NCBI RefSeq assembly: GCF_900141755.1
Contig: NZ_LT670844.1
Location: 4,340,001 to 4,404,000 of the forward strand
DNA: 64,000 bases
Direction of reading: 5' to 3'
Source: Bradyrhizobium lablabi
Lineage (GTDB): Bacteria; Pseudomonadota; Alphaproteobacteria; Rhizobiales; Xanthobacteraceae
In this document: positions 17,561 to 26,072 of the stretch, piece after piece
How positions within the stretch are numbered: the stretch's first letter is position 1
Layout of the letters: each line of letters starts with the position of its first letter
Program-made: the position numbers and the translations under genes
Notes under the pieces: model-generated
Database searches by the model: none
Told to the model about the DNA's origin: nothing
What the model saw: only the letters and a program-made list of their open reading frames with translations

Positions 17561-19021
17561 ATGCTGACCGAACCGACGAGCGCTGCCGCCGACGACAAGA
17601 TCCGCTGCGATGCCTGCCCTGTCATGTGCTACATCAAGCCGGGGGCAGCGGGCGCCTGCGATCGCTACGCCAATCACAATGGCGAATTGGTGCGCGTCGA
17701 TCCCCATATCGTGCTGGAGCGAACGGTGTCCCATGGCGGACGGCTGGTGCCGTTCCAGGCCACCGGTGATTGGGACGGCAAGATCGTCCACGAGCCCAGC
17801 GTCTTTGTCACGGCGATCGGCGCCGGCACCACCTATCCCGATTACAAGCCGGCGCCTTTCATCGTCTCCTCCGAGATCGACGGCGTCGACATGGTCACCG
17901 TGGTGACCGAAGGCATCTTCAGCTATTGCGGCGTCAAGGTGAAGATCGACACCGACCGTTATCTCGGCCCCGAGACCGCGACGGTCCGCGCGCAAGGCGA
18001 GGCGATCGGCCACGTCACGACCAGCGAATACGGCTCGCAGATGCTCTCGCTCGGCGGCGTGCATCATCTGACCGGCGGCTCGAAGAAAGAAGGCCGCGTT
18101 ACCTGCGACGCGTTAATGGATCTCAGCAATTGCAAGCCCGTCGAGCTCACGATCGACGGCGGCGCCACGGTGGTGGTGCAGGCCGGCTATCCGCCGATCG
18201 TCAACGGCGTCGCGGAAGAGCGCATGCGCGTCGGCTGCGGCTCGGCGACCATCGGCATGTTTGCAAAACAATGGCACGGCAAGGTCGATGAGGTCGTGGT
18301 GGTGGACGACCACATCACCGGCGTTCTCAGTGAACATCAGGCCGGCAAGCTCCTGGATATTCCCGACACCGGGATCAAGATGAAGGGGCGGCGTTCGACG
18401 CCGGGCCGGTATTTCCAGGTCGCCGAACCCGGCACGGGGTGGGGCGGCACCAAAATTTCCGATCCGCTCTCGGTGCTGGGTCCGTTCGATGCGAAGAAGG
18501 CGCGGCCCGGCATGACCATGCTGATGGTCTCCACGACCGGTGAGCATGCGGCTTATTACGAACTCGACGAGGCGCTGAGGCCTGTCGAGAAAGAGATGCC
18601 GGCCGACCTGAAATTCTCGGTCGAGCGGATCCAGGAGAATTGCGAACCGGCGCTGTGCACCGTGTTGTTCATGGGTGGCGCCGGTGGATCGCTGCGCGCC
18701 GGCGTCACCGACAATCCGGTGCGTCTGACGCGATCGGTGAAGGAGGCGCTGACGCGGGTGACCAGCGGCGGCGCGCCGGTCTATGTCTGGCCGGGCGGCG
18801 GCATCACCTTCATGGTCGATGTCACGCGATTGCCGGCCGGCGCCTTCGGCTATGTTCCGACGCCGGCGCTGGTGGCGCCGATCGAGTTCACGCTGAAACT
18901 GTCGGACTATGCGGCACTCGGCGGCCATATGGATCACGTGCGTCCGCTGGCGTCGCTGAAGGACAGCGCCGAATTCCGTCAGACGCTTTCCCCGCCATCA
19001 GCGGCGGGAGCGCGCGCATGA
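17561..19021 (+). CDS. hnr: 6-hydroxynicotinate reductase family protein
   Basis: This 486-residue protein matches the family of Eubacterium barkeri 6-hydroxynicotinate reductase, which uses reduced ferredoxin to turn 6-hydroxynicotinate into 1,4,5,6-tetrahydro-6-oxonicotinate. The N-terminus has a Cys cluster C16-x2-C19-x3-C23-x9-C33 (KIRCDACPVMCYIKPG) suited to an iron-sulfur centre. The rest is Gly-rich with no membrane segments, so it is cytosolic. The ATG at 17561 was chosen over a TTG two codons earlier. The stop overlaps the UPF0280 start (ATGA). It is divergent from a nicotinate-hydroxylase-like operon, and an enamidase homologue, the next step of the E. barkeri route, is at 52559. 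Family assignment is from remembered sequence features, not a search. Confidence 0.75.
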   Translation: MLTEPTSAAADDKIRCDACPVMCYIKPGAAGACDRYANHNGELVRVDPHIVLERTVSHGGRLVPFQATGDWDGKIVHEPSVFVTAIGAGTTYPDYKPAPFIVSSEIDGVDMVTVVTEGIFSYCGVKVKIDTDRYLGPETATVRAQGEAIGHVTTSEYGSQMLSLGGVHHLTGGSKKEGRVTCDALMDLSNCKPVELTIDGGATVVVQAGYPPIVNGVAEERMRVGCGSATIGMFAKQWHGKVDEVVVVDDHITGVLSEHQAGKLLDIPDTGIKMKGRRSTPGRYFQVAEPGTGWGGTKISDPLSVLGPFDAKKARPGMTMLMVSTTGEHAAYYELDEALRPVEKEMPADLKFSVERIQENCEPALCTVLFMGGAGGSLRAGVTDNPVRLTRSVKEALTRVTSGGAPVYVWPGGGITFMVDVTRLPAGAFGYVPTPALVAPIEFTLKLSDYAALGGHMDHVRPLASLKDSAEFRQTLSPPSAAGARA

Positions 19022-19929
19022 CGCGAACGCCGCAGATCGGGCTTTTGCCGGACGGCAGGCGGCTTCATCTGCAGGACGGTCCGATCGACCTGATCGTGGA
19101 GGCACGCGGCAGCGAGAGGGATTTGCGCAAGGCGTATGAGGCGGCCGCGCGGCGTTTTACCGGCTTGCTCGATGAACTCTGCAGTGAGTTGCCAATGTTG
19201 CGCCAGGCAGCCGATCCCAGGCGAAACCTGCTGCAAGGCGGCGTCGCGCGCCGCATGCATGATGCGGTGGCGCCTTATGCCGCCGATTGTTTTATCACGC
19301 CGATGGCCGCTGTCGCGGGCGCCGTGGCCGAAGAGATTCTCGGCGCGATGCTGGAAGAGGCACAGCTGACGCGCGCTTATGTCAACAATGGCGGCGACAT
19401 CGCGCTGCATCTCGCGGAGGGCGAGCATTTTGTGGTGGGCCTTGCGGAGCGGCCGGACGCATCCGGCTTGATGCGGACCATGATCATTGATGCCGGTGAT
19501 CCCTCGCGCGGCGTTGCCACCAGCGGCCGTCACGGCCGCAGTTTTTCGCTCGGCGTTGCCGACGCCGTCACCGTGTTGGCCCGAACTGCCTCGCAAGCTG
19601 ACGCGGCTGCGACCATCATTGCCAATACCGTCGATCTGCCCGGACATGCCGCCATCATCCGCTGTCCGGCAAACGACCTGCAGCCCGACAGCGACCTTGG
19701 CGCGCGGCTGGTCACACATAGCGTCGGCGAATTGTCAGCAGGCGAAATCGAGGATGCGCTTGAATCCGGTGCCGCCTGCGCGCGAAAGCTGCTCGCGGCG
19801 GGATTGATCGACGGTGCTGCCTTGCGGCTACAGGGCGAGATGGTCATCGTGGGGACGAAAGCGATGGAGATGCCGGGATTGCGCGCGCAGCTTCGCAAGC
19901 GTCCAATCGAAAGCGCGATGCATGCGTGA
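19018..19929 (+). CDS. UPF0280 family protein (ApbE-related)
   Basis: This 303-residue soluble protein belongs to UPF0280, a family structurally related to the flavin transferase ApbE. Recognisable blocks are NLLQGGVARRMHDAVAPYA near residue 72 and AYVNNGGDIALHLAEGE near residue 120, in line with an ApbE-like Gly-Gly-Asp motif. The function of the family is not established. The start codon overlaps the hnr stop by four bases, so the two proteins are probably made together. One inference is that it handles a flavin or another cofactor for the reductase; no direct sequence proof exists. Confidence 0.75.
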   Translation: MTRTPQIGLLPDGRRLHLQDGPIDLIVEARGSERDLRKAYEAAARRFTGLLDELCSELPMLRQAADPRRNLLQGGVARRMHDAVAPYAADCFITPMAAVAGAVAEEILGAMLEEAQLTRAYVNNGGDIALHLAEGEHFVVGLAERPDASGLMRTMIIDAGDPSRGVATSGRHGRSFSLGVADAVTVLARTASQADAAATIIANTVDLPGHAAIIRCPANDLQPDSDLGARLVTHSVGELSAGEIEDALESGAACARKLLAAGLIDGAALRLQGEMVIVGTKAMEMPGLRAQLRKRPIESAMHA

Positions 19930-19962
19930 GATCATTTACATCAGAGAACGAGGCGGACAACC

Positions 19963-20547
19963 ATGAGCGCGGTCATTCGCAAGATCGTCACCGTCGTCGA
20001 GGAAACGCGGCTGGAGATGGGGAAGACGGTTAACCCGCCAACGCGCCGCGCCGCGGCCATTGCCGTGATCGAAAACCCGTTTGCCGGCAAATATGTCGAA
20101 GACCTCTCGCCTTTGATCGCGATCGGCGAGGAACTCGGCGAGTTGCTCTCGAAAAAGGCGGTCGCGGCGCTCGGGATCGACGGCGCCAAGGCGCAAAGCT
20201 ACGGCAAGGCCGCCGCGGTCGGCGAAAACGGCGAGCTCGAACATGCGGCCGCGATCTTGCATCCCAAAATGGGCGCTCCGGTGCGGAAGGTATTGGGCAA
20301 GGGCGCGGCGCTGATTCCGTCGTCGAAAAAGCGCAGCGGGCCGGGCACGACATTGGACATTCCGCTCGGTCACAAGGATGCGGCGTTCGTGCGCAGCCAT
20401 TTCGACGGCATGGAAGTGCAGATCAACGACGCGCCCCGCGCCAACGAGATCATGGTGGCGGTCGCGGTCACCGACAGCGGCCGGCCGTTGCCGCGGGTCG
20501 GCGGCTTGACGGTTGCGGAAGTCAAAGGCGAGGACGGTCTACGGTAA
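19963..20547 (+). CDS. Amino acid synthesis family protein (PF06684, formerly DUF1185)
   Basis: This 194-residue protein fits PF06684, whose crystal structures show a variant of the chorismate-mutase fold; the role in amino acid metabolism was proposed from context only. Visible features are ENPFAGKYVEDLSPLI near residue 38, a Gly-Lys-Gly stretch (RKVLGKGAALIPSSKK) near residue 108 and DAPRANEIMVAVAVTDSGRP near the end. It lies 33 bases after the UPF0280 gene and 26 bases before an ABC binding protein, so it is in the hnr operon. Whether it acts on a ring-opening product or is a structural partner is unknown. Confidence 0.75.
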   Translation: MSAVIRKIVTVVEETRLEMGKTVNPPTRRAAAIAVIENPFAGKYVEDLSPLIAIGEELGELLSKKAVAALGIDGAKAQSYGKAAAVGENGELEHAAAILHPKMGAPVRKVLGKGAALIPSSKKRSGPGTTLDIPLGHKDAAFVRSHFDGMEVQINDAPRANEIMVAVAVTDSGRPLPRVGGLTVAEVKGEDGLR

Positions 20548-20573
20548 TTTTCTTTTGGACACGGAGGTAAGGG

Positions 20574-21779
20574 ATGCAAATTAGCAGATACTTCTTCGGC
20601 GCGGCATTGGCGATCATCGTTGCCGGCATGGCGAATACCGCCATGGCGCAGAGCGAAATCAAGATCGGCGAAATCAACAGCTACTCGCTGTTGCCGGCTT
20701 TTACTGAACCCTATCGCAAGGGCTGGCAGCTCGCGGTCGAGGAAATCAATGCGGCCGGCGGCATCAACGGCAAGAAGCTTGTCGTCATCTCCAAGGATGA
20801 CGGCGGCAAGCCCGCCGACGCGCAGACCGCCGCCAACGAGCTGGTGTCGAGCGAGAATGTAGCGATGCTGACCGGCACGTTTCTGTCCAATATCGGCTTG
20901 GCGGTGAGCGATTTTGCGAACCAGAAAAAGGTTTTCTTCCTGGCGGCCGAACCTTTGACCGACGCCATCACCTGGGCCAAGGGCAATCGCTACACTTTCC
21001 GCCTGCGCCCCTCGAACTACATGCAGGCGGCGATGCTGGCGGAGGCGGCGGCAAAATTGCCGGCAAAACGCTGGGCGACGATCGCGCCGAATTATGAATA
21101 CGGCCAGTCGGCGGTCGCGGTGTTCAAGAAGCTGATGTCGGAGAAGCGGCCCGACATCCAGTGGGTCGATGAGCAGTGGCCGCCATTCGGCAAGATCGAC
21201 GCCGGCCCGGTGGTGCAGGCGCTCGCCGCCGCCAATCCCGAAGCGATCCTTAACGTCACCTTCGGCGCCGACCTCGTCAAGTTCGTGCGTGAAGGCAACA
21301 CCCGCGGCCTGTTCAAGGATCGCACCGTGGTCTCGTTCCTGACCGGCGAACCGGAATATCTCGATCCCCTGAAGGATGAGACGCCGGAGGGCTGGATCGT
21401 CACCGGTTATCCCTGGTACTCGATCAAGACGCCGGAGCACGATGCCTTCCTCAAGGCGTATCAGGCCAAGTACAATGACTATCCGCGGCTCGGTTCGATC
21501 GTCGGTTACCAGACCATCAAGTCGGCCGCCGCGATCCTCGCCAAGGCCAACTCCACCGACCCCGAAAAGCTGATCGCGGCGACCGAAGGCTTGTCGGTGC
21601 CGTCGCCGTTCGGCGAGATCACCTTCCGCAAGATCGATCATCAGTCGACCTTGGGCGCCTTCGTCGGCAAGACTGCGGTGAAGGACGGCAAGGGCATCAT
21701 GGTGGATACCGCCTATCGCAAGGGTTCGGACTATCTGCCTGGTGATGCGGAAGTGGAGAAGCTGCGTCCGAAGGAGTGA
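20574..21779 (+). CDS. ABC transporter substrate-binding protein, branched-chain amino acid type
   Basis: This 401-residue periplasmic protein has a signal peptide ending at ANTAMAQSE (about residue 25) and the two-lobed Peripla_BP_6 fold typical of LivJ-type proteins (IKIGEINSYSLLPAF, then AVEEINAAGGINGKKL). A strong ribosome binding site (GGAGG) precedes the ATG. It is the binding component for the permease and ATPases at 22019-25394. The position in the hnr operon suggests the ligand is nicotinate, a hydroxylated pyridine or a related ring-opening product, not an amino acid. The gap to the permease gene is 240 bases of dispersed repeats. Confidence 0.88.
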   Translation: MQISRYFFGAALAIIVAGMANTAMAQSEIKIGEINSYSLLPAFTEPYRKGWQLAVEEINAAGGINGKKLVVISKDDGGKPADAQTAANELVSSENVAMLTGTFLSNIGLAVSDFANQKKVFFLAAEPLTDAITWAKGNRYTFRLRPSNYMQAAMLAEAAAKLPAKRWATIAPNYEYGQSAVAVFKKLMSEKRPDIQWVDEQWPPFGKIDAGPVVQALAAANPEAILNVTFGADLVKFVREGNTRGLFKDRTVVSFLTGEPEYLDPLKDETPEGWIVTGYPWYSIKTPEHDAFLKAYQAKYNDYPRLGSIVGYQTIKSAAAILAKANSTDPEKLIAATEGLSVPSPFGEITFRKIDHQSTLGAFVGKTAVKDGKGIMVDTAYRKGSDYLPGDAEVEKLRPKE

Positions 21780-21786
21780 GTCGATC

Positions 21787-21934
21787 TTCTCCCTCGCCCC
21801 GCTCTTGCGGGGAGAGGGTCGGGGTGAGGGGCCCTATCCGCAGATTCGGACACGCGGATAGTCCCCCTCACCCGGAGACTTCGCTATCGCTTCGTCTCCG
21901 ACCTCTCCCCGCAAGCGGGGAGAGGTGAAGGGGA
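21787..21934. repeat. Dispersed intergenic palindromic repeat, copy 2
   Basis: Arms ccccgctcttgcggggagagg and ctctccccgcaagcggggag (each a hairpin) bracket a spacer that differs from copies 1 and 4 and has its own small inverted repeat (ctatccgc/gcggatag). It interrupts the ABC operon between the binding-protein and permease genes and could lower downstream expression or stabilise the upstream mRNA end. Confidence 0.8.
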
Positions 21935-21938
21935 AGAC

Positions 21939-21982
21939 CTCATCCTGAGGAGCGGCCACTTGGCCGCGTCTCGAAGGATGAA
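21939..21982. repeat. Second dispersed repeat type (cctcatcctgagg ... cgaaggatga)
   Basis: This 44-base element has outer arms tcatcctgag and tctcgaaggatga and an inner ggccacttggcc hairpin. I recall the same pattern as a frequent intergenic repeat in Bradyrhizobium and Rhodopseudomonas genomes. It lies directly behind dispersed repeat copy 2. Confidence 0.65.
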
Positions 21983-22018
21983 GCAACTGCACTGAAACGC
22001 GCGCTAGCACGGATACAA

Positions 22019-23905
22019 ATGGCCTTTTACATCGTTCAGTTCCTGACCGGTCTTGCCAGCGCAGCGTCGCTGTTTCTGGTGGCCTCTGGGCTGTCGATCA
22101 TCTTCGGCGTCACGCGCATCGTCAATTTCGCCCATGGCGCGTTCTACATGCTCGGCGCCTACGTGGCGTTCACGCTGACCGAACGTTTTTCCGGCGCGAT
22201 CGGATTTTGGGGCGGCATCGTCGCCGCCGCGCTGGTGGTCGCGGCCGTCGGCGTGCTGGTCGAGATGGTGCTGCTGCGGCGGATTTATCACGCGCCCGAA
22301 TTGTTCCAGCTATTGGCGACTTTCGGCCTCACCTTGATGGTCGAGGACCTGGTGGTGCTGATCTGGGGGCCGAGCGACCTGCTCGGCCGCCGCGCCCCCG
22401 GGTTCAAGGGGGCGGTTGATTTCTTCGGCCAGAACATCCCGAGCTATGATCTGTTCCTGATCGTGCTCGGCCCGGTCGTTCTCGGCGTGCTCTGGCTGAT
22501 GTTCCAGCGGACGCGCTGGGGCGTGCTGGTGCGCGCCGCGACGCAGGACCGCGACATGGTGGCGGCGCTCGGCGTCAATCAAAAATGGCTGTTCACCAGC
22601 GTGTTCGCGCTCGGGGTCTTTCTCGCTGCTCTCGGTGGCGCGCTGCAGATACCGCGCGATGCGGTCAATCACGCGATGGATTTGCGGATCATCGTCGACG
22701 TCTTCGTGGTGGTGGTGATCGGCGGTCTCGGCAGCATCATCGGCGCCTTTGTCGCAGCCGTGCTGGTGTCGGAACTCAACGCCTTCGGCATTCTGATCTT
22801 TCCGAAGATTTCCATCATTCTCGTATTCCTTGTGATGGCCGCGGTTTTGATCGTGCGGCCCTGGGGATTGTTCGGCAAGCAGGAGGCTGCAGCGCGCCGC
22901 ACGCCGGGGCTCACTGTAAATCCCTGGCGTCCGCTGACGTCGAACGAACGGCTGGCGTCGATCGTCGCGCTGGCGCTGGCGGCGGCGCTGCCGCTGGTCG
23001 GCGGCAATTACGCGCTCACGGTCGGCTCGGAAATCGCGATCTTTGTCATTTTTGCCGCCAGCCTGCATTTCCTGATGTCGGTTGGCGGGCTCGCTTCGTT
23101 CGGCCATGCCGCCTATTTCGGGCTCGGCGCCTATGGCGTCGCGTTACTGGCAAAACTCGCCGGGCTGCCGATGATCGCTTGCCTGCTGCTCGGCCCGTTG
23201 CTCGGATGTCTCGGCGCCGCGGTATTCGGATTCTTCGCCGTGCAACTGTCTGGCGTTTACTTCGCCATGCTGACATTGGCCTTCGCCCAGATCGTATGGT
23301 CGATCGCGTTCCAGTGGGTCGAAGTGACCGGCGGCGATAACGGCATATTGGGAGTTTGGCCCGAGAAATGGGCGTCGAGCCCGTCGCATTTTTACTGGCT
23401 GTCGATCCTCGTCGCCGCGCTTGCGGTCGCAGCGCTCCGCATCCTGGTATTTTCGCCGTTCGGCTTCGCGCTGCGCGCGACGCGGGATTCGCCCTTGCGC
23501 GGTGAAGCCGTCGGCATCGACGGCAAGCGCATCCAGTGGACGGCTTTTGTCATCGCGGGCACTGTCGCCAGTATCGCCGGCGCGCTGTTTGCGTATCTCA
23601 AGGGCAGCGTGTTTCCGGACAGCCTCGGCATCTCGCTCTCGGTCGATGCGCTGGTGATGGTGCTGCTCGGCGGCGTCGAGACCGTCTCCGGCGCAGTCGT
23701 CGGCGCCATCGTCTACAAGGCCCTCAACATCTGGCTGGTGAGCCAGACCGATCTGTCAAAGCTCGTGCTCGGCGCTGTCATTGTCCTGATCGTGGTCGCC
23801 TTCCCCAAAGGCATCGTCGGGATGCTGGAGACGATCCGCAATCGCCGCCGCTCGTTGTCGCCAAAGTCCGCCCTTCTCAATTCCCGGATCGAGACCGCCG
23901 AATGA
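22019..23905 (+). CDS. Fused LivH-LivM branched-chain-type ABC transporter permease
   Basis: This 628-residue membrane protein joins two permeases that are often separate. The LivH half (about 1-290) has the typical start FGVTRIVNFAHGAFYMLGAY; the LivM half (about 310-610) has MSVGGLASFGHAAYFGLGAYG and RATRDSPLRGEAVGIDGKR. The linker near residue 285-310 is hydrophilic (KQEAAARRTPGLTVNP). One chain would supply the whole channel. The stop overlaps the ATPase start by four bases (ATGA). It follows the binding-protein gene after a repeat-filled gap and should serve the same transport system. Confidence 0.92.
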   Translation: MAFYIVQFLTGLASAASLFLVASGLSIIFGVTRIVNFAHGAFYMLGAYVAFTLTERFSGAIGFWGGIVAAALVVAAVGVLVEMVLLRRIYHAPELFQLLATFGLTLMVEDLVVLIWGPSDLLGRRAPGFKGAVDFFGQNIPSYDLFLIVLGPVVLGVLWLMFQRTRWGVLVRAATQDRDMVAALGVNQKWLFTSVFALGVFLAALGGALQIPRDAVNHAMDLRIIVDVFVVVVIGGLGSIIGAFVAAVLVSELNAFGILIFPKISIILVFLVMAAVLIVRPWGLFGKQEAAARRTPGLTVNPWRPLTSNERLASIVALALAAALPLVGGNYALTVGSEIAIFVIFAASLHFLMSVGGLASFGHAAYFGLGAYGVALLAKLAGLPMIACLLLGPLLGCLGAAVFGFFAVQLSGVYFAMLTLAFAQIVWSIAFQWVEVTGGDNGILGVWPEKWASSPSHFYWLSILVAALAVAALRILVFSPFGFALRATRDSPLRGEAVGIDGKRIQWTAFVIAGTVASIAGALFAYLKGSVFPDSLGISLSVDALVMVLLGGVETVSGAVVGAIVYKALNIWLVSQTDLSKLVLGAVIVLIVVAFPKGIVGMLETIRNRRRSLSPKSALLNSRIETAE

Positions 23906-24693
23906 GCACCGCGCCGACGCTATTGTCCGTCGAAAGCCTGAGCAAATCCTATGGCGGCGTCCATGCGGTGCGCGGCGTGTCGTTTGCGCTTCGAGCCGGC
24001 GAAATCCTGGCGCTGATCGGGCCCAATGGCGCGGGGAAAAGCACCTGCTTCGACATGCTCAACGGCCAGAATGTCCCCGACAGCGGCCGGATCCATCTGC
24101 TCGGCCAGGACACCACGGCCAAGAAGCCACGCGCGGTCTGGCGGCTCGGCGTCGGCCGCACCTTCCAGATCACCGCGACATTTCCGACCATGACAGTGCG
24201 CGAGAACGTCCAGGTCGCGTTGGTGTCGTATCACCGGCAGTTATTCAATCTTTGGTCTTCGACGCCGCGGTTTGCGCCGGAGGAGGCCATGCGCCTGTTG
24301 GAACTGGTTGGCATGGGCGGCTATGCCGAACGTCCCTGCGGCGAACTCGCCTATGGCGATCTGAAGCGGCTGGAGCTTGCGATCGCGCTCGCCAACCAGC
24401 CCAAACTGTTGCTGATGGATGAGCCGACCGCCGGCATGGCGCCGCGCGAGCGCATCGAGCTGATGCGGCTGACGGCCGGCATTGCGCGGGAAAAATCGAT
24501 CGGTGTGCTCTTCACCGAGCACGACATGGATGTCGTGTTCGAACACGCCGACCGCATTCTCGTGCTCAATCGCGGCACCTTGATCGCGGAAGGCTCGCCC
24601 GAGGAAGTCCGCCGCAACCCGCAAGTCCGCGCCATCTATCTCGGCGAGGGCCTGGTCTACGACGCCCGCCATCGCGAGGGAGCGAGCGCATGA
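23902..24693 (+). CDS. ABC transporter ATP-binding protein, LivG type
   Basis: This 263-residue ATPase has Walker A GPNGAGKST, Walker B LLLMDEPTAGMAP and the switch His in LFTEHDMDVVF. The signature motif is unusual: CGELAYGDLKRLELAIAL, where LSYG or LSGG is more common, but this form is frequent in LivG proteins. The ATG overlaps the permease stop and its own stop overlaps the livF-type start, so all three are translationally coupled. It is one half of the ATPase heterodimer. Confidence 0.92.
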   Translation: MSTAPTLLSVESLSKSYGGVHAVRGVSFALRAGEILALIGPNGAGKSTCFDMLNGQNVPDSGRIHLLGQDTTAKKPRAVWRLGVGRTFQITATFPTMTVRENVQVALVSYHRQLFNLWSSTPRFAPEEAMRLLELVGMGGYAERPCGELAYGDLKRLELAIALANQPKLLLMDEPTAGMAPRERIELMRLTAGIAREKSIGVLFTEHDMDVVFEHADRILVLNRGTLIAEGSPEEVRRNPQVRAIYLGEGLVYDARHREGASA

Positions 24694-25394
24694 AGCTAGC
24701 GGTCGAGGGACTCAATAGTCATTATGGCCCGGCGCACATCCTGTTCGACATCGCGCTCGAGGTCGGCGACGGCGAGGTGGTGGCGCTGCTCGGGCGCAAT
24801 GGCGCCGGCAAGTCCACGACCTTCCGCTCGATCGTCGGTCTGGTCGCGCAGCGCACCGGCCGCATCGTGTTCGAGGGCAAGGATGTCTCGAGCCAGCCGA
24901 CGCATGCGATCGTCAGCCGCGGGCTCGGTTATGTGCCGGAAGAGCGGCGCATTTTTACGGACCTGACGGTTGAGGAAAACCTCGAAGTCGGCCGCCAACC
25001 AATGAGGCCGAACGCACCGCACTGGACTCGGGAAAAATTATTCGCGCTGTTCCCGAATCTCGGCGAGATGCGCGGTCGTCCGGGCGGGCGTATGAGCGGC
25101 GGCGAACAGCAAATGCTGACCATCGCGCGGACCTTGATGGGCAACCCGTCGCTGGTGCTGCTCGACGAGCCCTCGGAAGGATTGTCGCCGAAGATCGTGG
25201 AGCAGATGGTCGACGCCATCCTGACCATGAAGAAGGAAGGCGTCAGCATCGTCGTGTCAGAACAAAACCTGCATTTCGCGCGGCTGATTTCCGACCGCGC
25301 CTACATCATCGAGCGCGGCCGCATCTGCTTTTCCGGCACCATGGCCGAGCTCGACGCGCGTCCGGACGTGCGAGACGCGCATCTGGCGCTGTGA
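24690..25394 (+). CDS. ABC transporter ATP-binding protein, LivF type
   Basis: This 234-residue ATPase has Walker A GRNGAGKST, signature MSGGEQQMLTIARTL, Walker B LVLLDEPSEGLSP and the switch residue in VVSEQNLHFARL, the Glu-Gln form typical of LivF. It pairs with the LivG-type protein. It completes a five-component importer (binding protein, fused permease, two ATPases) in the hnr operon. Confidence 0.92.
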   Translation: MKLAVEGLNSHYGPAHILFDIALEVGDGEVVALLGRNGAGKSTTFRSIVGLVAQRTGRIVFEGKDVSSQPTHAIVSRGLGYVPEERRIFTDLTVEENLEVGRQPMRPNAPHWTREKLFALFPNLGEMRGRPGGRMSGGEQQMLTIARTLMGNPSLVLLDEPSEGLSPKIVEQMVDAILTMKKEGVSIVVSEQNLHFARLISDRAYIIERGRICFSGTMAELDARPDVRDAHLAL

Positions 25395-25431
25395 TCGCAG
25401 GCGACGGGGCAAAACAGGGGCGGGAACGTAA

Positions 25432-25887
25432 ATGACCAGGAGTGTTTCGGCCAAACGGAGCTTAAAACCTGCGCGGCCCGGCTACATTCTCGACGAGCAG
25501 ATCGGCTTCATCCTGCGCCAGGTGTGGCAGCGCCACGCCGCGATCTTTGCGAAGGAAATCGGAATCAATCTAACGCCGACGCAATGGGCGGCGGTTTCAA
25601 AACTCGCCGAGACCGGGCCGTGCTCGCAGAATCAGCTCGGACGGCTGACATCGATGGATGTCGCGACCATCAAGGGCGTGATCGATCGGCTCACCGCGCG
25701 TGGCCTGACCGAGACCAGCGCCGATCCCGAAGACGGCCGGCGCCTCTTGGTCAGCCTGACGCGCGCGGGCCAGCAGGTCGCCGAAAAGGCGGCGCCGAAC
25801 GCGCTCGCGATCACGCGAGAAACGCTGGCGCCGCTCGACGCCAGGGAGCGCGAGACATTGATCGCACTGCTCAGCAAGCTGCGGTAA
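25432..25887 (+). CDS. MarR family transcriptional regulator
   Basis: This 151-residue DNA-binding protein has the winged helix of the MarR family: a dimerisation helix near residue 20-40 (IGFILRQVWQRHAAIF), the recognition region LGRLTSMDVATIKGVIDRLTARGL and the wing with TSADPEDGRRLLVSLT. It lies 37 bases after the transporter operon in the same direction. In Pseudomonas, nicotinate genes are controlled by a MarR-type repressor (NicR), so this gene is the natural candidate for the factor that binds the palindromes at 17283, 17434 and 53841. Binding is inferred from context only. Confidence 0.88.
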   Translation: MTRSVSAKRSLKPARPGYILDEQIGFILRQVWQRHAAIFAKEIGINLTPTQWAAVSKLAETGPCSQNQLGRLTSMDVATIKGVIDRLTARGLTETSADPEDGRRLLVSLTRAGQQVAEKAAPNALAITRETLAPLDARERETLIALLSKLR

Positions 25888-26072
25888 GGTAATAAGGTTA
25901 ACGCCTTCGCGACAGTTTTACGTTGAGTTCCATCGCGCCGCTGCTTTTCCTTCGGATGTTGCCGAAGTGAGACAGTTGCCGCGAGCCCCTGGTGATAGGC
26001 TGCATCCAGTTCTAGCCGCACGGATCGTGCGATCTCATGACTCTTGCCGTTGGGTTCGCGGGGGATCACGGA

